Positions 13,093-21,766 are shown, counted from the first letter of the stretch. The stretch: DNA of 22,937 nt from an uncultured Lachnospiraceae bacterium (GCA_910588865.1 CAJUSJ010000061.1:1-22937), one strand, 5' to 3'. Made by a program: numbers and translations. The notes: generated by a model from the sequence alone, not told the origin.

Positions 13093-14982
13093 CTAATTCA
13101 GCGCTCTGGCCGCGTTGAGGATAGCCAGCACCGACACTCCCACATCCCCGAACACCGCGGCCCACATGGAAGCCATGCCAAGGGCCACCAGCACCAGCAC
13201 CAGCACTTTCACTCCAATAGCGAACACGATATTCTGCCGGACGATCCCAACCGTCTTTCTGGCGATCTGGATCCCATCCACGATCTTGGACGGCTCGTCG
13301 TTCATGATCACCACATCCGCCGCCTCCACCGCCGCGTCTGACCCGATGCCGCCCATGGCGATCCCCACATCCGCCCTGGCCAACACCGGGGCGTCGTTGA
13401 TTCCATCTCCCACGAAAGCCAGGGTTTTGCCCGCTGGTCTCTGGCCCAGAAGCTCCTCCACCTTCCCCACCTTGTCACCTGGTAGAAGACCTCCGTAGAC
13501 TTTGTCAAGCCCCAGCTTTTGTCCCACTGCCTTTCCCACCGTTTCCCTGTCTCCTGTCAGCATCACCAGGTTCCTGACCCCTGACGCGCGCAGTCCTTTT
13601 AAAGCCCCGGGGACATTCTCTCTTACCGTATCCTCAATAACGATGGTACCTAAAAATCCGGTTTGATCTGCCGCGTAGAGGGTGGTCCCAAGGACCTGGC
13701 TTTTGGGGAAACCAGAGATCCCCTGACGCTCCATCAGTTTCTCATTGCCAATGTACAGGTCTCTCACCAGGCCTTCCGGGCCGCCCTCTCCCGGCTCCTT
13801 AAGGCTCACATGCATCCCGTGTCCGGCGATCTCCTCCACTGATAAAATCCTGTCGCCTTTCAGCTCTCTTCCTTTACTTTCCTTCTCATATGCCTCTTTT
13901 ACCGACAGCGCAATGGGATGATTGGAGTGATATTCCCCCCAGGCCGCCAGCTCCAGCAGTTTATCCGGGCTTAATGTTCCCTCTGGTTTCACCTCTGTCA
14001 CCTGGAATTTTCCCGTGGTCAAGGTTCCGGTCTTGTCAAACACCACTGTATCCAAGTTACCCATGGCCTCTAAATAGTTGCTGCCCTTCATCAGGATTCC
14101 CCGCTTGGAAGCCGCTCCCAGGCCTCCGAAGAAGCTTAAAGGAACGGAGATCACCAGGGCGCAGGGACAGGACACCACCAGGAAGCTGCAGGCCCGGTAC
14201 AGCCACACCGTCCACGACTGTCCCAGGATCACCGGCGGAACCAGCGCCAGAAGCAATGCCAGCACCACCACAATGGGGGTGTACACCCTGGCAAACCGGG
14301 TGATAAAATTCTCAGCCTTCGCCTTTCTGGAGCTGGCATTTTCCACCAGTTCCAGAATCTTCGCTACTGTGGAATCGTCAAAAAGCTTTGTGACCTGGAT
14401 CTCCAGAACCCCGTTTAAATTAATGGAGCCGCTGACAACCGGCTCTCCCTCCGCCACCTCCGCGGGGATGCTCTCCCCCGTCAGGGCCTTGGTGTCCAGG
14501 CTGGAGCTTCCCTTTATCACCACTCCGTCCAGAGGCACCTTCTCCCCTGGCTTCACCAGGATCACTTCCCCGATCTCCACCTCGTCAGGCTCTACCTGCT
14601 CCTCACAGCCATCCCGGATCACATTGGCATAGTCCGGGTTGATGTCCATTAAGTTGGCGATAGACCTTCTGGAACGGTTCACCGCATAGTCGCTGAACAG
14701 CTCTCCCACCTGATAAAACAGCATCACCGCCACAGCCTCTTCCAGCTCTCCCACCCCGATGGCCCCGAAGGTGGCCACTGTCATGAGAAAATTCTCGTCA
14801 AATACCTGTCCGTTGCGGATATTTCTCAAAGCTTTCAGCGGGATATCATATCCCGCCGCCAGGTAGGATACAAGAAACAATACCCAGTCCGCGGGATGGG
14901 TTCCCTCTGTCAACACTCCGCCTATAAGGAACACAGCGCTTACGCTCAGGCGGATGATCATCTTTTTCTGTTTCTTAGTCAT
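13093..14982 (-). CDS. cadA: Zn/Cd/Pb-exporting P1B-type ATPase
   Basis: A 629-residue membrane pump using ATP to export divalent soft metals. Visible parts: TGES actuator loop (in LDTKALTGESIP), metal-site CPC in SFLVVSCPCALVISVP, phosphorylation motif DKTGTLT, nucleotide-binding SNHPIA and GHGM, hinge GDGINDAPVLA, and the C-terminal GDVGVSVLAILNAARAL typical of the Zn/Cd group. Several hydrophobic helices lie at residues about 10-50, 75-105 and 235-290. The N-terminal heavy-metal-associated domain with CxxC, found in many relatives, is absent. The protein begins directly before the first helix, as some clostridial members do. It lies 26 bases after an ArsR repressor of the zinc/cadmium type, which supports the metal assignment. 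Confidence 0.9.
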   Translation of the reverse strand: MTKKQKKMIIRLSVSAVFLIGGVLTEGTHPADWVLFLVSYLAAGYDIPLKALRNIRNGQVFDENFLMTVATFGAIGVGELEEAVAVMLFYQVGELFSDYAVNRSRRSIANLMDINPDYANVIRDGCEEQVEPDEVEIGEVILVKPGEKVPLDGVVIKGSSSLDTKALTGESIPAEVAEGEPVVSGSINLNGVLEIQVTKLFDDSTVAKILELVENASSRKAKAENFITRFARVYTPIVVVLALLLALVPPVILGQSWTVWLYRACSFLVVSCPCALVISVPLSFFGGLGAASKRGILMKGSNYLEAMGNLDTVVFDKTGTLTTGKFQVTEVKPEGTLSPDKLLELAAWGEYHSNHPIALSVKEAYEKESKGRELKGDRILSVEEIAGHGMHVSLKEPGEGGPEGLVRDLYIGNEKLMERQGISGFPKSQVLGTTLYAADQTGFLGTIVIEDTVRENVPGALKGLRASGVRNLVMLTGDRETVGKAVGQKLGLDKVYGGLLPGDKVGKVEELLGQRPAGKTLAFVGDGINDAPVLARADVGIAMGGIGSDAAVEAADVVIMNDEPSKIVDGIQIARKTVGIVRQNIVFAIGVKVLVLVLVALGMASMWAAVFGDVGVSVLAILNAARALN

Positions 14983-15008
14983 AATCTTTACCTCTCTTTT
15001 CCCTGCCT

Positions 15009-15389
15009 CTATTCGCTGATATGCTCCATGCCCTGAGCCAGGATGGTCTGAATGTGGTCATCGGATAAGGAGTAAAATACCGTCTTTCCATCTCTCCGAA
15101 ACTTTACCAGCCTCATCTGTTTCAGCACCCGAAGCTGATGGGAGATAGCGGACTGTCCCATCTGCAGCAGTGTGGCGATATCGCAGACACACATCTCTGA
15201 CTGGCTCAGCACATACAGGATCTTGATCCTGGTAGAATCGCCAAACACCTTAAAAAATTCCGACAGATCCAGAAGCTGCTGCTCATCCGGCAGCGCCTTT
15301 TCCACACTGTCCACGATCTCCTGGTGAACATGCATAAACTCACAGACGCCTTCCTGTACTTCCCTCTCGATCCTCTCATGCTCTGTCAT
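15009..15389 (-). CDS. ArsR/SmtB family metal-sensing repressor
   Basis: A 126-residue winged-helix repressor (CadC/SmtB/CzrA type) that releases DNA on metal binding. The HTH core is DIATLLQMGQSAISHQLRVLK (residues about 70-90), with a wing FRRDGKTVFYSL. Two metal sites can be traced. The alpha-3 pair is C67 and C69 in MCVCD, with C16 near the N-terminus as a possible further ligand. The alpha-5 site is D110, H112, H123 and E126, matching the D-x-H ... H-x2-E/H zinc site of SmtB/CzrA exactly. Glu126 is the last residue. It is the first gene of the arsR-cadA operon and probably represses it through the palindrome at 15410-15430. Confidence 0.9.
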   Translation of the reverse strand: MTEHERIEREVQEGVCEFMHVHQEIVDSVEKALPDEQQLLDLSEFFKVFGDSTRIKILYVLSQSEMCVCDIATLLQMGQSAISHQLRVLKQMRLVKFRRDGKTVFYSLSDDHIQTILAQGMEHISE

Positions 15390-15409
15390 GGGCTCTCATC
15401 CTTTCCTTA

Positions 15410-15461
15410 ATATGAACAATTATTCATATGTTTATATTATCACTTTGCCCCCAAATGTCAA
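15410..15461 (-). promoter_or_regulatory. arsR-cadA promoter with SmtB-type operator
   Basis: On the - strand TTGACA (15461-15456) and TAATAT (15439-15434) are 16 bases apart. An imperfect palindrome of the ATATGAACAATTATTCATAT kind (15410-15429) lies just after the -10, over the predicted start. TGAACA-x-TATTCA-like repeats are the classic ArsR/SmtB operator form. Confidence 0.75.
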
Positions 15462-15549
15462 TCTTATTTTCCCAAAAGTCCAAAATAGTATGATAAATAT
15501 AGAAAAAACGCCAGAGGGGGGAGAGGATTATGGAAAAAGAAAATACCTT

Positions 15550-15583
15550 AAAAGCGGATACCGACCGCGTCGTCTGTATCCGC
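15550..15583 (-). terminator. Rho-independent terminator of iadA-yfcC
   Basis: On the - strand GCGGATAC (15583-15576) pairs perfectly with GTATCCGC (15561-15554) and TTTT (15553-15550) follows. It starts 8 bases after the yfcC stop. Confidence 0.8.
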
Positions 15584-15591
15584 CAAATAAA

Positions 15592-17106
15592 TTATGACAA
15601 TCCAAGAACCACCGCCAAAATCACGGTCACGGTAGCGCATGTGATCAGCACTGCCTGGAACTTGATCTGGAATTTTGCCCATTTGCCCCAATCCAGCTTC
15701 GCGGCCGCCAGGGCTCCAAGAAGGCACCCGGAAGTGGGGACAATAAAGTTGGTGAACGCATCCCCAAGCTGGAACGCCACCACGGCCACCTGGCGCTCCA
15801 CTCCCACAAGGTCCGCCAGAGGCGCCATAACCGGCATGGTGAGAGCCGCCTGGCCGGAGCCGGACACCACGAAGAAGTTGAACACGGACTGGAACACATA
15901 CATCAGCCACGCGGAGACCACTGCCGGGAAGCCCTGCATACCCTGGCTGATTCCGTGAAGGATGGTATTGAGCACGGTTCCGTCTGTGGCGCTGGTACCG
16001 CCCAGGATAATGATGATTCCCTGGGCCATACCGACACACATGGCCGCTCCCAGCAGGTCCGCCGCCCCCCGCTCAAAGGAGGTCGCGATATCATTGAGCT
16101 TCATGTCGTTTAAGTGGAACGCCACTCCGAGGATGCCTGCCACCAGGCCCATGACGAAGAACTGGGAGGCAATCTCCGGAATATAGTACCCCTCGCTGAC
16201 CACGCCCCAGATGGTCCACGCCATACAGGCGGCAATCGTCAGAAGCACCAGCTTGTGACCCAGGGTAAAGGGCGGCAGTTCATTTCCCTTTTTGGAAAAT
16301 TCCTTCCGGTAGGCCTCATCTGACTGGTAGGCCACGGAGCTTTCCGGATTCTTCTTGATCTTCACCGCGTACCGCATGGTGAACACAATGGTCAGCCCTG
16401 TAAAGAAAATCCACATAGGGATGCGGAACCAGGCACCGGACATCACCGGAAGGCCGGAGATTCCCTGGGCCACCGCGAGGCTGAAGGGGTTCTGCCAGGA
16501 AGACCCGAAACCGATCTGGGTGGATACATAGGAACACATAATCCCCACAACCGCGTCATAGCCCAGGGCGATGAACATGGGCACCAGGATCATCACAAAG
16601 GGGATGGCCTCCTCCCCCATGCCGAACACGGCCCCTCCCAGCGAGAACAGGACCACCAGAATCGGGATCAGCAGGATCTCCTTCCCATTGGTCACCGCGA
16701 TAACCCGCATGATGCCGCTTTCCACCGCCCCGGTCCGGATTACGATGCCGAAAGCGCCGCCCACCACCAGAATAAACGCGATGATCCCCACGGCGGTGCC
16801 GTTTTTGTCGCCCACAGTCATGCCCTCAAACACATAGTTTAAGATTCCCTGTCCGCCGAAATCCTCGGTTCCAAACAGAGGAGCGATCTTGGTCACTTTG
16901 TTGCCGTTGTCGTCAAGCACATACCGGAAGCTGTCAGGATCCAGAACCGTCCTGGTCCTCTCGGAACCATTCTGCATGTAGGTGATCTCTTTTGTGTCAT
17001 ACTGCCCCAGGGGGATAAACATGGTCAGTACAGCGGCAAACAGGATAACCCCGAAAATAATGATAAATGTGTGGGGCATCTGAAATGATCGTTTCTTTTT
17101 CTCCAT
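15592..17106 (-). CDS. YfcC family transporter
   Basis: A 504-residue integral membrane protein of the YfcC/DcuC-like (ion transporter superfamily) type. The N-terminus KKRSFQMPHTFIIIFGVILFAAVLTMFIPLGQYD is diagnostic. About 11-12 hydrophobic segments follow. Conserved parts include GMGEEAIPFVMILVPMFIALGYDAVVGI in the first half. The C-terminal half holds GTSATDGTVLNTILHGIS, SVFNFFVVSGSGQAALTMPVMAPLADLVG and GDAFTNFIVPTSG. Substrates of the family are poorly known; arginine/ornithine exchange and C4-dicarboxylates or peptides have been suggested for relatives. It lies 28 bases after iadA, so import of dipeptides or export of aspartate is a reasonable guess from context only. Confidence 0.88.
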   Translation of the reverse strand: MEKKKRSFQMPHTFIIIFGVILFAAVLTMFIPLGQYDTKEITYMQNGSERTRTVLDPDSFRYVLDDNGNKVTKIAPLFGTEDFGGQGILNYVFEGMTVGDKNGTAVGIIAFILVVGGAFGIVIRTGAVESGIMRVIAVTNGKEILLIPILVVLFSLGGAVFGMGEEAIPFVMILVPMFIALGYDAVVGIMCSYVSTQIGFGSSWQNPFSLAVAQGISGLPVMSGAWFRIPMWIFFTGLTIVFTMRYAVKIKKNPESSVAYQSDEAYRKEFSKKGNELPPFTLGHKLVLLTIAACMAWTIWGVVSEGYYIPEIASQFFVMGLVAGILGVAFHLNDMKLNDIATSFERGAADLLGAAMCVGMAQGIIIILGGTSATDGTVLNTILHGISQGMQGFPAVVSAWLMYVFQSVFNFFVVSGSGQAALTMPVMAPLADLVGVERQVAVVAFQLGDAFTNFIVPTSGCLLGALAAAKLDWGKWAKFQIKFQAVLITCATVTVILAVVLGLS

Positions 17107-17134
17107 GGTATCTTACCTCTTCTCCTTTTTTCTG

Positions 17135-18307
17135 TCAGCTTTCAAAGGTTCCCTTTACCAGAACCTGCCCATGTCTCACCATCACCTTTCCTTTTGCCAG
17201 AACCGTGTCAATGACAAGAGTCCCGGCATCCGCCAGCACCAGGTCTGCGTCAGCGCCTTCCAGGATCCGGCCTTTCCTCGGAAGCTTTAAAAGGGCCGCC
17301 GGATTCTGGGTCACTGCCTTTAGGGCATGGGTCAGGCATATCCCCTCTGTCAGCACCGAGTCTCTCATCTCCCGGTAAAGGGAACACACCTTTCCCACTC
17401 CAAGACCCGCGAACTGGCCCTGAGCGTCAAACACGGGAAGACTTCCCTGGCCGTCAGAGGAAAACGTCACATGGTCCGAGGACACTCCCGCCTCCAGGGC
17501 CATCTTAAGGCCCCTGCTGGCCTTGACCTCATCAGGATCCAGGTGATCCGGATCCGAGCTGGTGGTCAGGTCAATGTACCCGCCCAGGCTCTTCGCGTAG
17601 TCGATGCCATCCTCCATCAGCTCCCTGCTCCGGTTGATGTGGGTAGGAAGCATGTTGGAAGGGGGGATCTCCGTCTTTTTCACAACATAGCGGAGGAATT
17701 TTAACCGATTCTCCCCGTCTCCCATATGGATATTCACAAGTCCCGCCTTGCCTGACAGGATGCCGCCCACCCTGGTGTCTGCCACGATCCTGGCAAACTC
17801 CTTCTTTTTAGGCTGGGAGGAGCGGTGATCCGATATGGCGATCTCCCCTGTGCCCACCACCTTCTCAAGAAGGATAATGTCGTCCATAATACTTCCCGTG
17901 AGGGTCCGCGCCGGAACCTGATAGGAACCAGTATACACGTAGGTGGTGATCCCTTCCTCCTCCAGGCCTTTTGCCTTGGCCAGAAGATTTTCCATGGTCC
18001 TGGTACAGCCGTCCGTTCCCAGACAGCCCACCACCGTAGTCACCCCGCCGCTTACCACATCCGACAGCGCCAGCTCCGGGGTTCTGGTCCTGGCACCGCC
18101 TTCTCCTCCCCCGCCAAGGATGTGCACATGGGCGTCAATAAGTCCGGGCATCAGTACCTTTCCTGTGCCGTCGATCACCTCCACGCCATAGGCTGTCTCT
18201 GCCGGAAGATCCTTTCCCATTTTCAGGATCTGTCCGCCTCCTGTCAGCACATCCATGTCTCCCAAATCCTCCGGGGCATAAACTTTCGCGTTTTTAATAA
18301 GATACAT
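17135..18307 (-). CDS. iadA: Beta-aspartyl (isoaspartyl) dipeptidase
   Basis: A 390-residue amidohydrolase removing isoaspartate from damaged dipeptides. Motifs: GLIDAHVHILGGGGEGGARTRTPE (two His ligands, GGGGE and TRTPE substrate loop, residues about 55-80), YTGSYQVP, AISDHRSSQP, NIHMGDGE (His), LPTHINRSREL (His and Arg), TFSSDGQGSLP (catalytic Asp) and the end VKGTFES. In E. coli IadA the bridging carbamylated Lys sits four residues before SDHRS; here that position is Glu (GTGEIAISDHRS). This may be normal in Firmicute members. ATG 18307 follows GGAGG by 8 bases. First gene of the iadA-yfcC pair. Confidence 0.92.
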   Translation of the reverse strand: MYLIKNAKVYAPEDLGDMDVLTGGGQILKMGKDLPAETAYGVEVIDGTGKVLMPGLIDAHVHILGGGGEGGARTRTPELALSDVVSGGVTTVVGCLGTDGCTRTMENLLAKAKGLEEEGITTYVYTGSYQVPARTLTGSIMDDIILLEKVVGTGEIAISDHRSSQPKKKEFARIVADTRVGGILSGKAGLVNIHMGDGENRLKFLRYVVKKTEIPPSNMLPTHINRSRELMEDGIDYAKSLGGYIDLTTSSDPDHLDPDEVKASRGLKMALEAGVSSDHVTFSSDGQGSLPVFDAQGQFAGLGVGKVCSLYREMRDSVLTEGICLTHALKAVTQNPAALLKLPRKGRILEGADADLVLADAGTLVIDTVLAKGKVMVRHGQVLVKGTFES

Positions 18308-18409
18308 AATGTTCTTTCCTCCGTCATATCACGTTGCTTTCTCTCAAGATTTTACCACACTTTTGTCCAATAGTCTCGCATAAATTTCCATTTTCCAGAT
18401 ATTTTATGC

Positions 18410-18590
18410 AAAAAAGGTTACTGTTCACATACGTTCACAGCAACTGGCAAAAATCCATGAAAATCGCCTGCGGCGATGGGATTTTTGCTCTCTGGCCCAG
18501 TTTATCACACAGTCAGCGCGGCAAACGCGCAGACCTACCTGAACAGTAACCAAAAAAGCTCACTGTTCAGGCGGGGCCGCATTAGCGGCC
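18410..18590. repeat. Structured intergenic region with competing inverted repeats
   Basis: The 356-base gap between iadA and the GH2 gene has no gene. GGTTACTGTTCA (18416-18427) is the exact inverse of TGAACAGTAACC (18540-18551). A third element, ACTGTTCAG (18562-18570), can pair instead with CTGAACAGT (18539-18547). Inside lie a 10-bp hairpin (18447-18456 with 18479-18488), enclosing ATCGCC/GGCGAT (18463-18477), and a GCGCG/CGCGC hairpin (18516-18530). Outside is GGCCGC/GCGGCC (18575-18590). Read on the - strand, the long stem ends directly in TTTTTT (18415-18410), like a terminator. It may be a mobile palindromic repeat or a switch in an iadA leader. Confidence 0.6.
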
Positions 18591-18616
18591 AGATTCCTCT
18601 CCGCCCCGTCTACATC

Positions 18617-18653
18617 AAAAAAGCCAGATTCCGTCATCTCTGACAGCTCTGGC
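18617..18653 (-). terminator. Terminator after the GH2 gene
   Basis: On the - strand GCCAGA (18653-18648) pairs with TCTGGC (18628-18623), with an inner TGTCA/TGACG-type stem, and TTTTTT (18622-18617) follows. It lies 10 bases after the GH2 stop and closes the ABC-phosphatase-GH2 operon. ATTTTT on the + side makes it possibly bidirectional. Confidence 0.8.
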
Positions 18654-18663
18654 ATTTTTCTTC

Positions 18664-20403
18664 TTATCCTTTCTTATCATTGATCTGCTTGATCCGCGCT
18701 GGGTCAAACTTGTATTTGTGCTCATAGTCCAGCAGGCCGTTCATCTCCTGCTCCACGTCCGTAAGCTGTGTATAACAATAGCCCTGAATCAGATCCGATT
18801 CATAGACCGCGTCCAGGACCCTGGCATACTCCTCAAGGAACTCTTCCTGGCTCACACTGGTGTACCCCCAGCTGCCGTCGTCTTCGTTTTTGCTGGCAAT
18901 GGAGATGCCGCCGAATTCCGTCAGGACCACAGGCTGGCCTTCATATTCATACCCCCTGGCAAAGGGAAGCTTTTCCACGATCCGGGGCAGGCCTGATACG
19001 CTCTTCAGGCTTTCCCTGAAAATTTCCTGCTGCCTCACGTCGTCCTTTTCCCCATGCTTATAGCTGTGAACCGCGCAGATATCCGTGTCCACCATCTCCC
19101 AACCGTCGTTGGAGATCACAAGCCTGGCAGGATCAAGGCTGTGGGCCAGATGATAGAGGGAGCGGGCATAGCTCTGCTGAAGGGAATTGCTGTAGATCCG
19201 CTGGACGCCCCAACTCTCGTTGAGCATACCCCACACCACAATGGACGGGTGGTTGTAATCCCGGCGGATCACGTCGATCCACTCTCTGGCAAAAGCCTCC
19301 GCGCCTTCCGGGGTGTAGAACCAGAAGCTGCTCATGGCCTCCCACACCAGGAATCCCAACCGGTCCGCCCAGTACAGGAATCTGGGATCTTCCACCTTCT
19401 CGTGCTTCCTGCACCCGTTAAATCCCATAGCCTTGGCCATCTGGATATCCTTCACATAAGCCTCATCAGAAGGGGCCGTCACCAGGCTTTCCTTCCAGTA
19501 CCCCTGATCCAGCACCAGCTTCTGATAGTAGGGCTGGTTGTTTAAATAGATCCTCCCCTCCTCAATATGGATCTTCCTCATACCGAAATAGGTTTTCACT
19601 TCATCCAGGATCTCCGTCCCATCCCGAAGTCTGGCCGTAACCTGATACAGCACCGGATTCTCCGGGGACCAGTAATTTCCCGTAAAATGGAACGCTCCCG
19701 CGAGAGCCTTTTTCTGGAACACGTCGATGGCAATGGTATTTCTCCTCTCAAGGCACTCCATGGTTCCCTGGTACACCATGTCCGGGTCCAGGGTAATCTC
19801 CAGCTCCACCTCACAGGGCAGCTTACTGCCTTCCGCCAACATGTAGTCCACGGTCACGATTCCCTCATCAATATCCGGCGTAAACCAGATCCTGTCGAAC
19901 CGGGTCCTGCCCACAGGCTCCAGCCACACGCTCTGCCAGATCCCCGTGCTGGGTGTATACCAGATAAATTCCGATTTCTCCTTCCAGTACTGTTTTCCTC
20001 TGGGGATGGTCTCGTCGGTGAGTGGGTCCCAGACTTCCACCCTCACCCGCTCCTCCTTCCAGCACAGATAGGGGGCGATATCCCATTGAAACGGGGTTTG
20101 CCCTCCTGTGTGCTCTCCCGCGAACTGTCCATTCACATACACCCGGCAGCCATAGTCCACGGCCCCGAAATGCAGGAGGATGACTTTTCCTCTCCACTCC
20201 TCTGATACCATGAAGGTCCTCTCATACACCACATAGTCCTGGCTGATCCGCTCTCCTATGCCGCTCAATTCGGACTGGCACACAAAGGGCACCTGAATCT
20301 CGCGGCGCTTTGTCTCTTGTTGTCCAATATAAAAATCCCATGTTCCGTTCAGGCTCATCCACTGATGTCTTTCAAATTCTGGACGAGGATATTCATTTCT
20401 CAT
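18664..20403 (-). CDS. Glycoside hydrolase family 2 enzyme
   Basis: A 579-residue GH2 protein, short for the family because it ends after the catalytic barrel. The sugar-binding domain begins near MSLNGTWDFYIG (residues about 16-27) and includes VDYGCRVYVNG. An immunoglobulin-like domain spans about 170-275. The TIM barrel carries the acid/base Glu in VVWGMLNESWG (about 395-405) and the nucleophile Glu in PVVLTEFGG (about 497-505). DQGYWKESLVTAPSDEAYVKDIQMAKAMGFNGCRKHEK marks a subgroup common in gut Clostridia. No signal peptide, so it acts on imported sugars. Substrate (beta-galactoside, glucuronide or other) cannot be told. ATG 20403 follows GGAGG. Last gene of the operon with ABC permeases and a phosphodiesterase. 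Confidence 0.88.
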   Translation of the reverse strand: MRNEYPRPEFERHQWMSLNGTWDFYIGQQETKRREIQVPFVCQSELSGIGERISQDYVVYERTFMVSEEWRGKVILLHFGAVDYGCRVYVNGQFAGEHTGGQTPFQWDIAPYLCWKEERVRVEVWDPLTDETIPRGKQYWKEKSEFIWYTPSTGIWQSVWLEPVGRTRFDRIWFTPDIDEGIVTVDYMLAEGSKLPCEVELEITLDPDMVYQGTMECLERRNTIAIDVFQKKALAGAFHFTGNYWSPENPVLYQVTARLRDGTEILDEVKTYFGMRKIHIEEGRIYLNNQPYYQKLVLDQGYWKESLVTAPSDEAYVKDIQMAKAMGFNGCRKHEKVEDPRFLYWADRLGFLVWEAMSSFWFYTPEGAEAFAREWIDVIRRDYNHPSIVVWGMLNESWGVQRIYSNSLQQSYARSLYHLAHSLDPARLVISNDGWEMVDTDICAVHSYKHGEKDDVRQQEIFRESLKSVSGLPRIVEKLPFARGYEYEGQPVVLTEFGGISIASKNEDDGSWGYTSVSQEEFLEEYARVLDAVYESDLIQGYCYTQLTDVEQEMNGLLDYEHKYKFDPARIKQINDKKG

Positions 20404-20443
20404 CGCGCATCCTCCATTATTTTTTTGTGCTGGTTCGTTGGAA

Positions 20444-20467
20444 GGCAGCGGTCTGAGTCTGGCTGCC
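20444..20467 (-). other. Intercistronic hairpin between phosphodiesterase and GH2 genes
   Basis: GGCAGC (20467-20462 on the - strand) pairs with GCTGCC (20449-20444) around a 12-base loop, directly after the phosphodiesterase stop. There is no T-run. It could protect the upstream message and adjust the gene ratio. Confidence 0.45.
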
Positions 20468-21766
20468 TCATTTTCTCAAGATCTGACACATGGGTTTTCC
20501 ATCCCGTTCCGGAAAAGGAATCCCCAAAAGTTCCGCGTAGGTAGGGGCCTGGTCCTCCAGTCTCCCTCCCTCAAGTACCACTCCTTCCCGGATTCCTGGA
20601 CCTTTAGCCAGAAATGTGGGCTGGGGGCCTTTCTCCGGCTGATGTCCGTGGGTCGCCCTGCCATAGCGGTAATCCCGCGCGTCAGGACTTATGACCAGAG
20701 GCCCGGCACAGGCGGTTCCAAAGGATGTGTATCCGTCAGATTCCAGGACAAAGGAAAAATCTCCATCCAGTCCATACCGCTCTTTTGCCTCTTTGGCGGT
20801 GAGGATCTCCTCGATCCCGTAAACCCCTTCCGCCCGCAGCTCCTCCAGATACCGGTATACCGCCCGGAAAAGCACCGGATCATCCGGCCTTTTCAAGAAC
20901 ACAAGGGCTGACAGGCCGTTGGAGAGACCGTAGGCGGACCATGCCTTGGGCTGGCCCTGTTCTCCGGCGATCAAAAAATCTCGGCGGCCCAATAATACAT
21001 TTATATTCACACACCGTTTGATATCCATCTGTCCGTGGTCGCTGGTGATCACTAAATTGGTCACCGGCAGCAGGCCCTCCCGCTCCACGGTCTCCATGAT
21101 CATCCCCAGCCAGCGGTCCATCTCATGGATTCCTACCGTCACCCTCTTGTGAAACACTCCGTTCTCATGCCTGTAGTCATCTAAATTGGCCAGATGCATC
21201 ATCAAAAGGTCCGGCTTCCACCTGCGTATCATATCGCGGGCGCAGAGAACATGAAATTCGTCACACATAGGGTGGGTCTTTTCCACCAGGATATGAAGAT
21301 TCTTCTTGATGATCTCCATGACCTCACGGCTGGAGCCTGACCGCTTATAGGCGTCAAGAGTGGTATCTTCCGGCCACTGTCTCCAATACTCCGCTATGAG
21401 ATAGTCAATGCCAGGATGACAGCCGCACACAGGCCAGGACAGCCCCGCGGTGGAAAGCCCCGCCTTCTTGGCAGCGTCGAAAATATCATCCGTCTTCACC
21501 GCGCTGTGGAAAAAATTCCACGGAAGCTTCACCTGCCCGATCTGGTTCCAGTCAGAGTTGCTGACCACCCCGTGACGCCAGGGCAGATTCCCTGTGGCCA
21601 TGGTGGTATGGCAGGCATAGGTCACCGTGGGGTAGATGGACCGGACTTTTCTGACCCGGCTCCCTCCCTCCAGCCACCTTTTATAATTGGGCAGGTTTTG
21701 AAATTCCTCCAGATCTTCTTCCACCATCGCGTCCGCGGAAATCACGATCAGCTTTTGATGTTCCAT
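20468..21766 (-). CDS. Alkaline-phosphatase superfamily phosphodiesterase/pyrophosphatase
   Basis: A 432-residue member of the type I phosphodiesterase/nucleotide pyrophosphatase group. Metal ligands and nucleophile are recognisable. Asp lies in VISADAM (about residues 8-14). The nucleophile Thr lies in YPTVTYACHTTMATG (about 45-59). Asp/His follow in HLANLDDYRHENG, then VITSDHGQM and RATHGHQPEKGPQPTFLAKGPG. No signal peptide or membrane segment is visible, so it acts in the cytoplasm, unlike many relatives. It lies 19 bases after an ABC permease gene and 64 before the GH2 gene. A role in removing a phosphodiester or phosphate group from an imported glycan is inferred from this setting; the substrate is unknown. 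Confidence 0.85.
   Translation of the reverse strand: MEHQKLIVISADAMVEEDLEEFQNLPNYKRWLEGGSRVRKVRSIYPTVTYACHTTMATGNLPWRHGVVSNSDWNQIGQVKLPWNFFHSAVKTDDIFDAAKKAGLSTAGLSWPVCGCHPGIDYLIAEYWRQWPEDTTLDAYKRSGSSREVMEIIKKNLHILVEKTHPMCDEFHVLCARDMIRRWKPDLLMMHLANLDDYRHENGVFHKRVTVGIHEMDRWLGMIMETVEREGLLPVTNLVITSDHGQMDIKRCVNINVLLGRRDFLIAGEQGQPKAWSAYGLSNGLSALVFLKRPDDPVLFRAVYRYLEELRAEGVYGIEEILTAKEAKERYGLDGDFSFVLESDGYTSFGTACAGPLVISPDARDYRYGRATHGHQPEKGPQPTFLAKGPGIREGVVLEGGRLEDQAPTYAELLGIPFPERDGKPMCQILRK

Noticed and set aside
15530..15958. Long + strand frame of 142 codons over the yfcC 3' end.
   Set aside because: It lies antisense to conserved yfcC motifs and its composition follows the other strand; only the start region is of interest.
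18416..18551. CRISPR array or transposon with terminal inverted repeats.
   Set aside because: There is one 12-bp inverted pair and no regular spaced direct repeats, and the 112 bases between hold no transposase.
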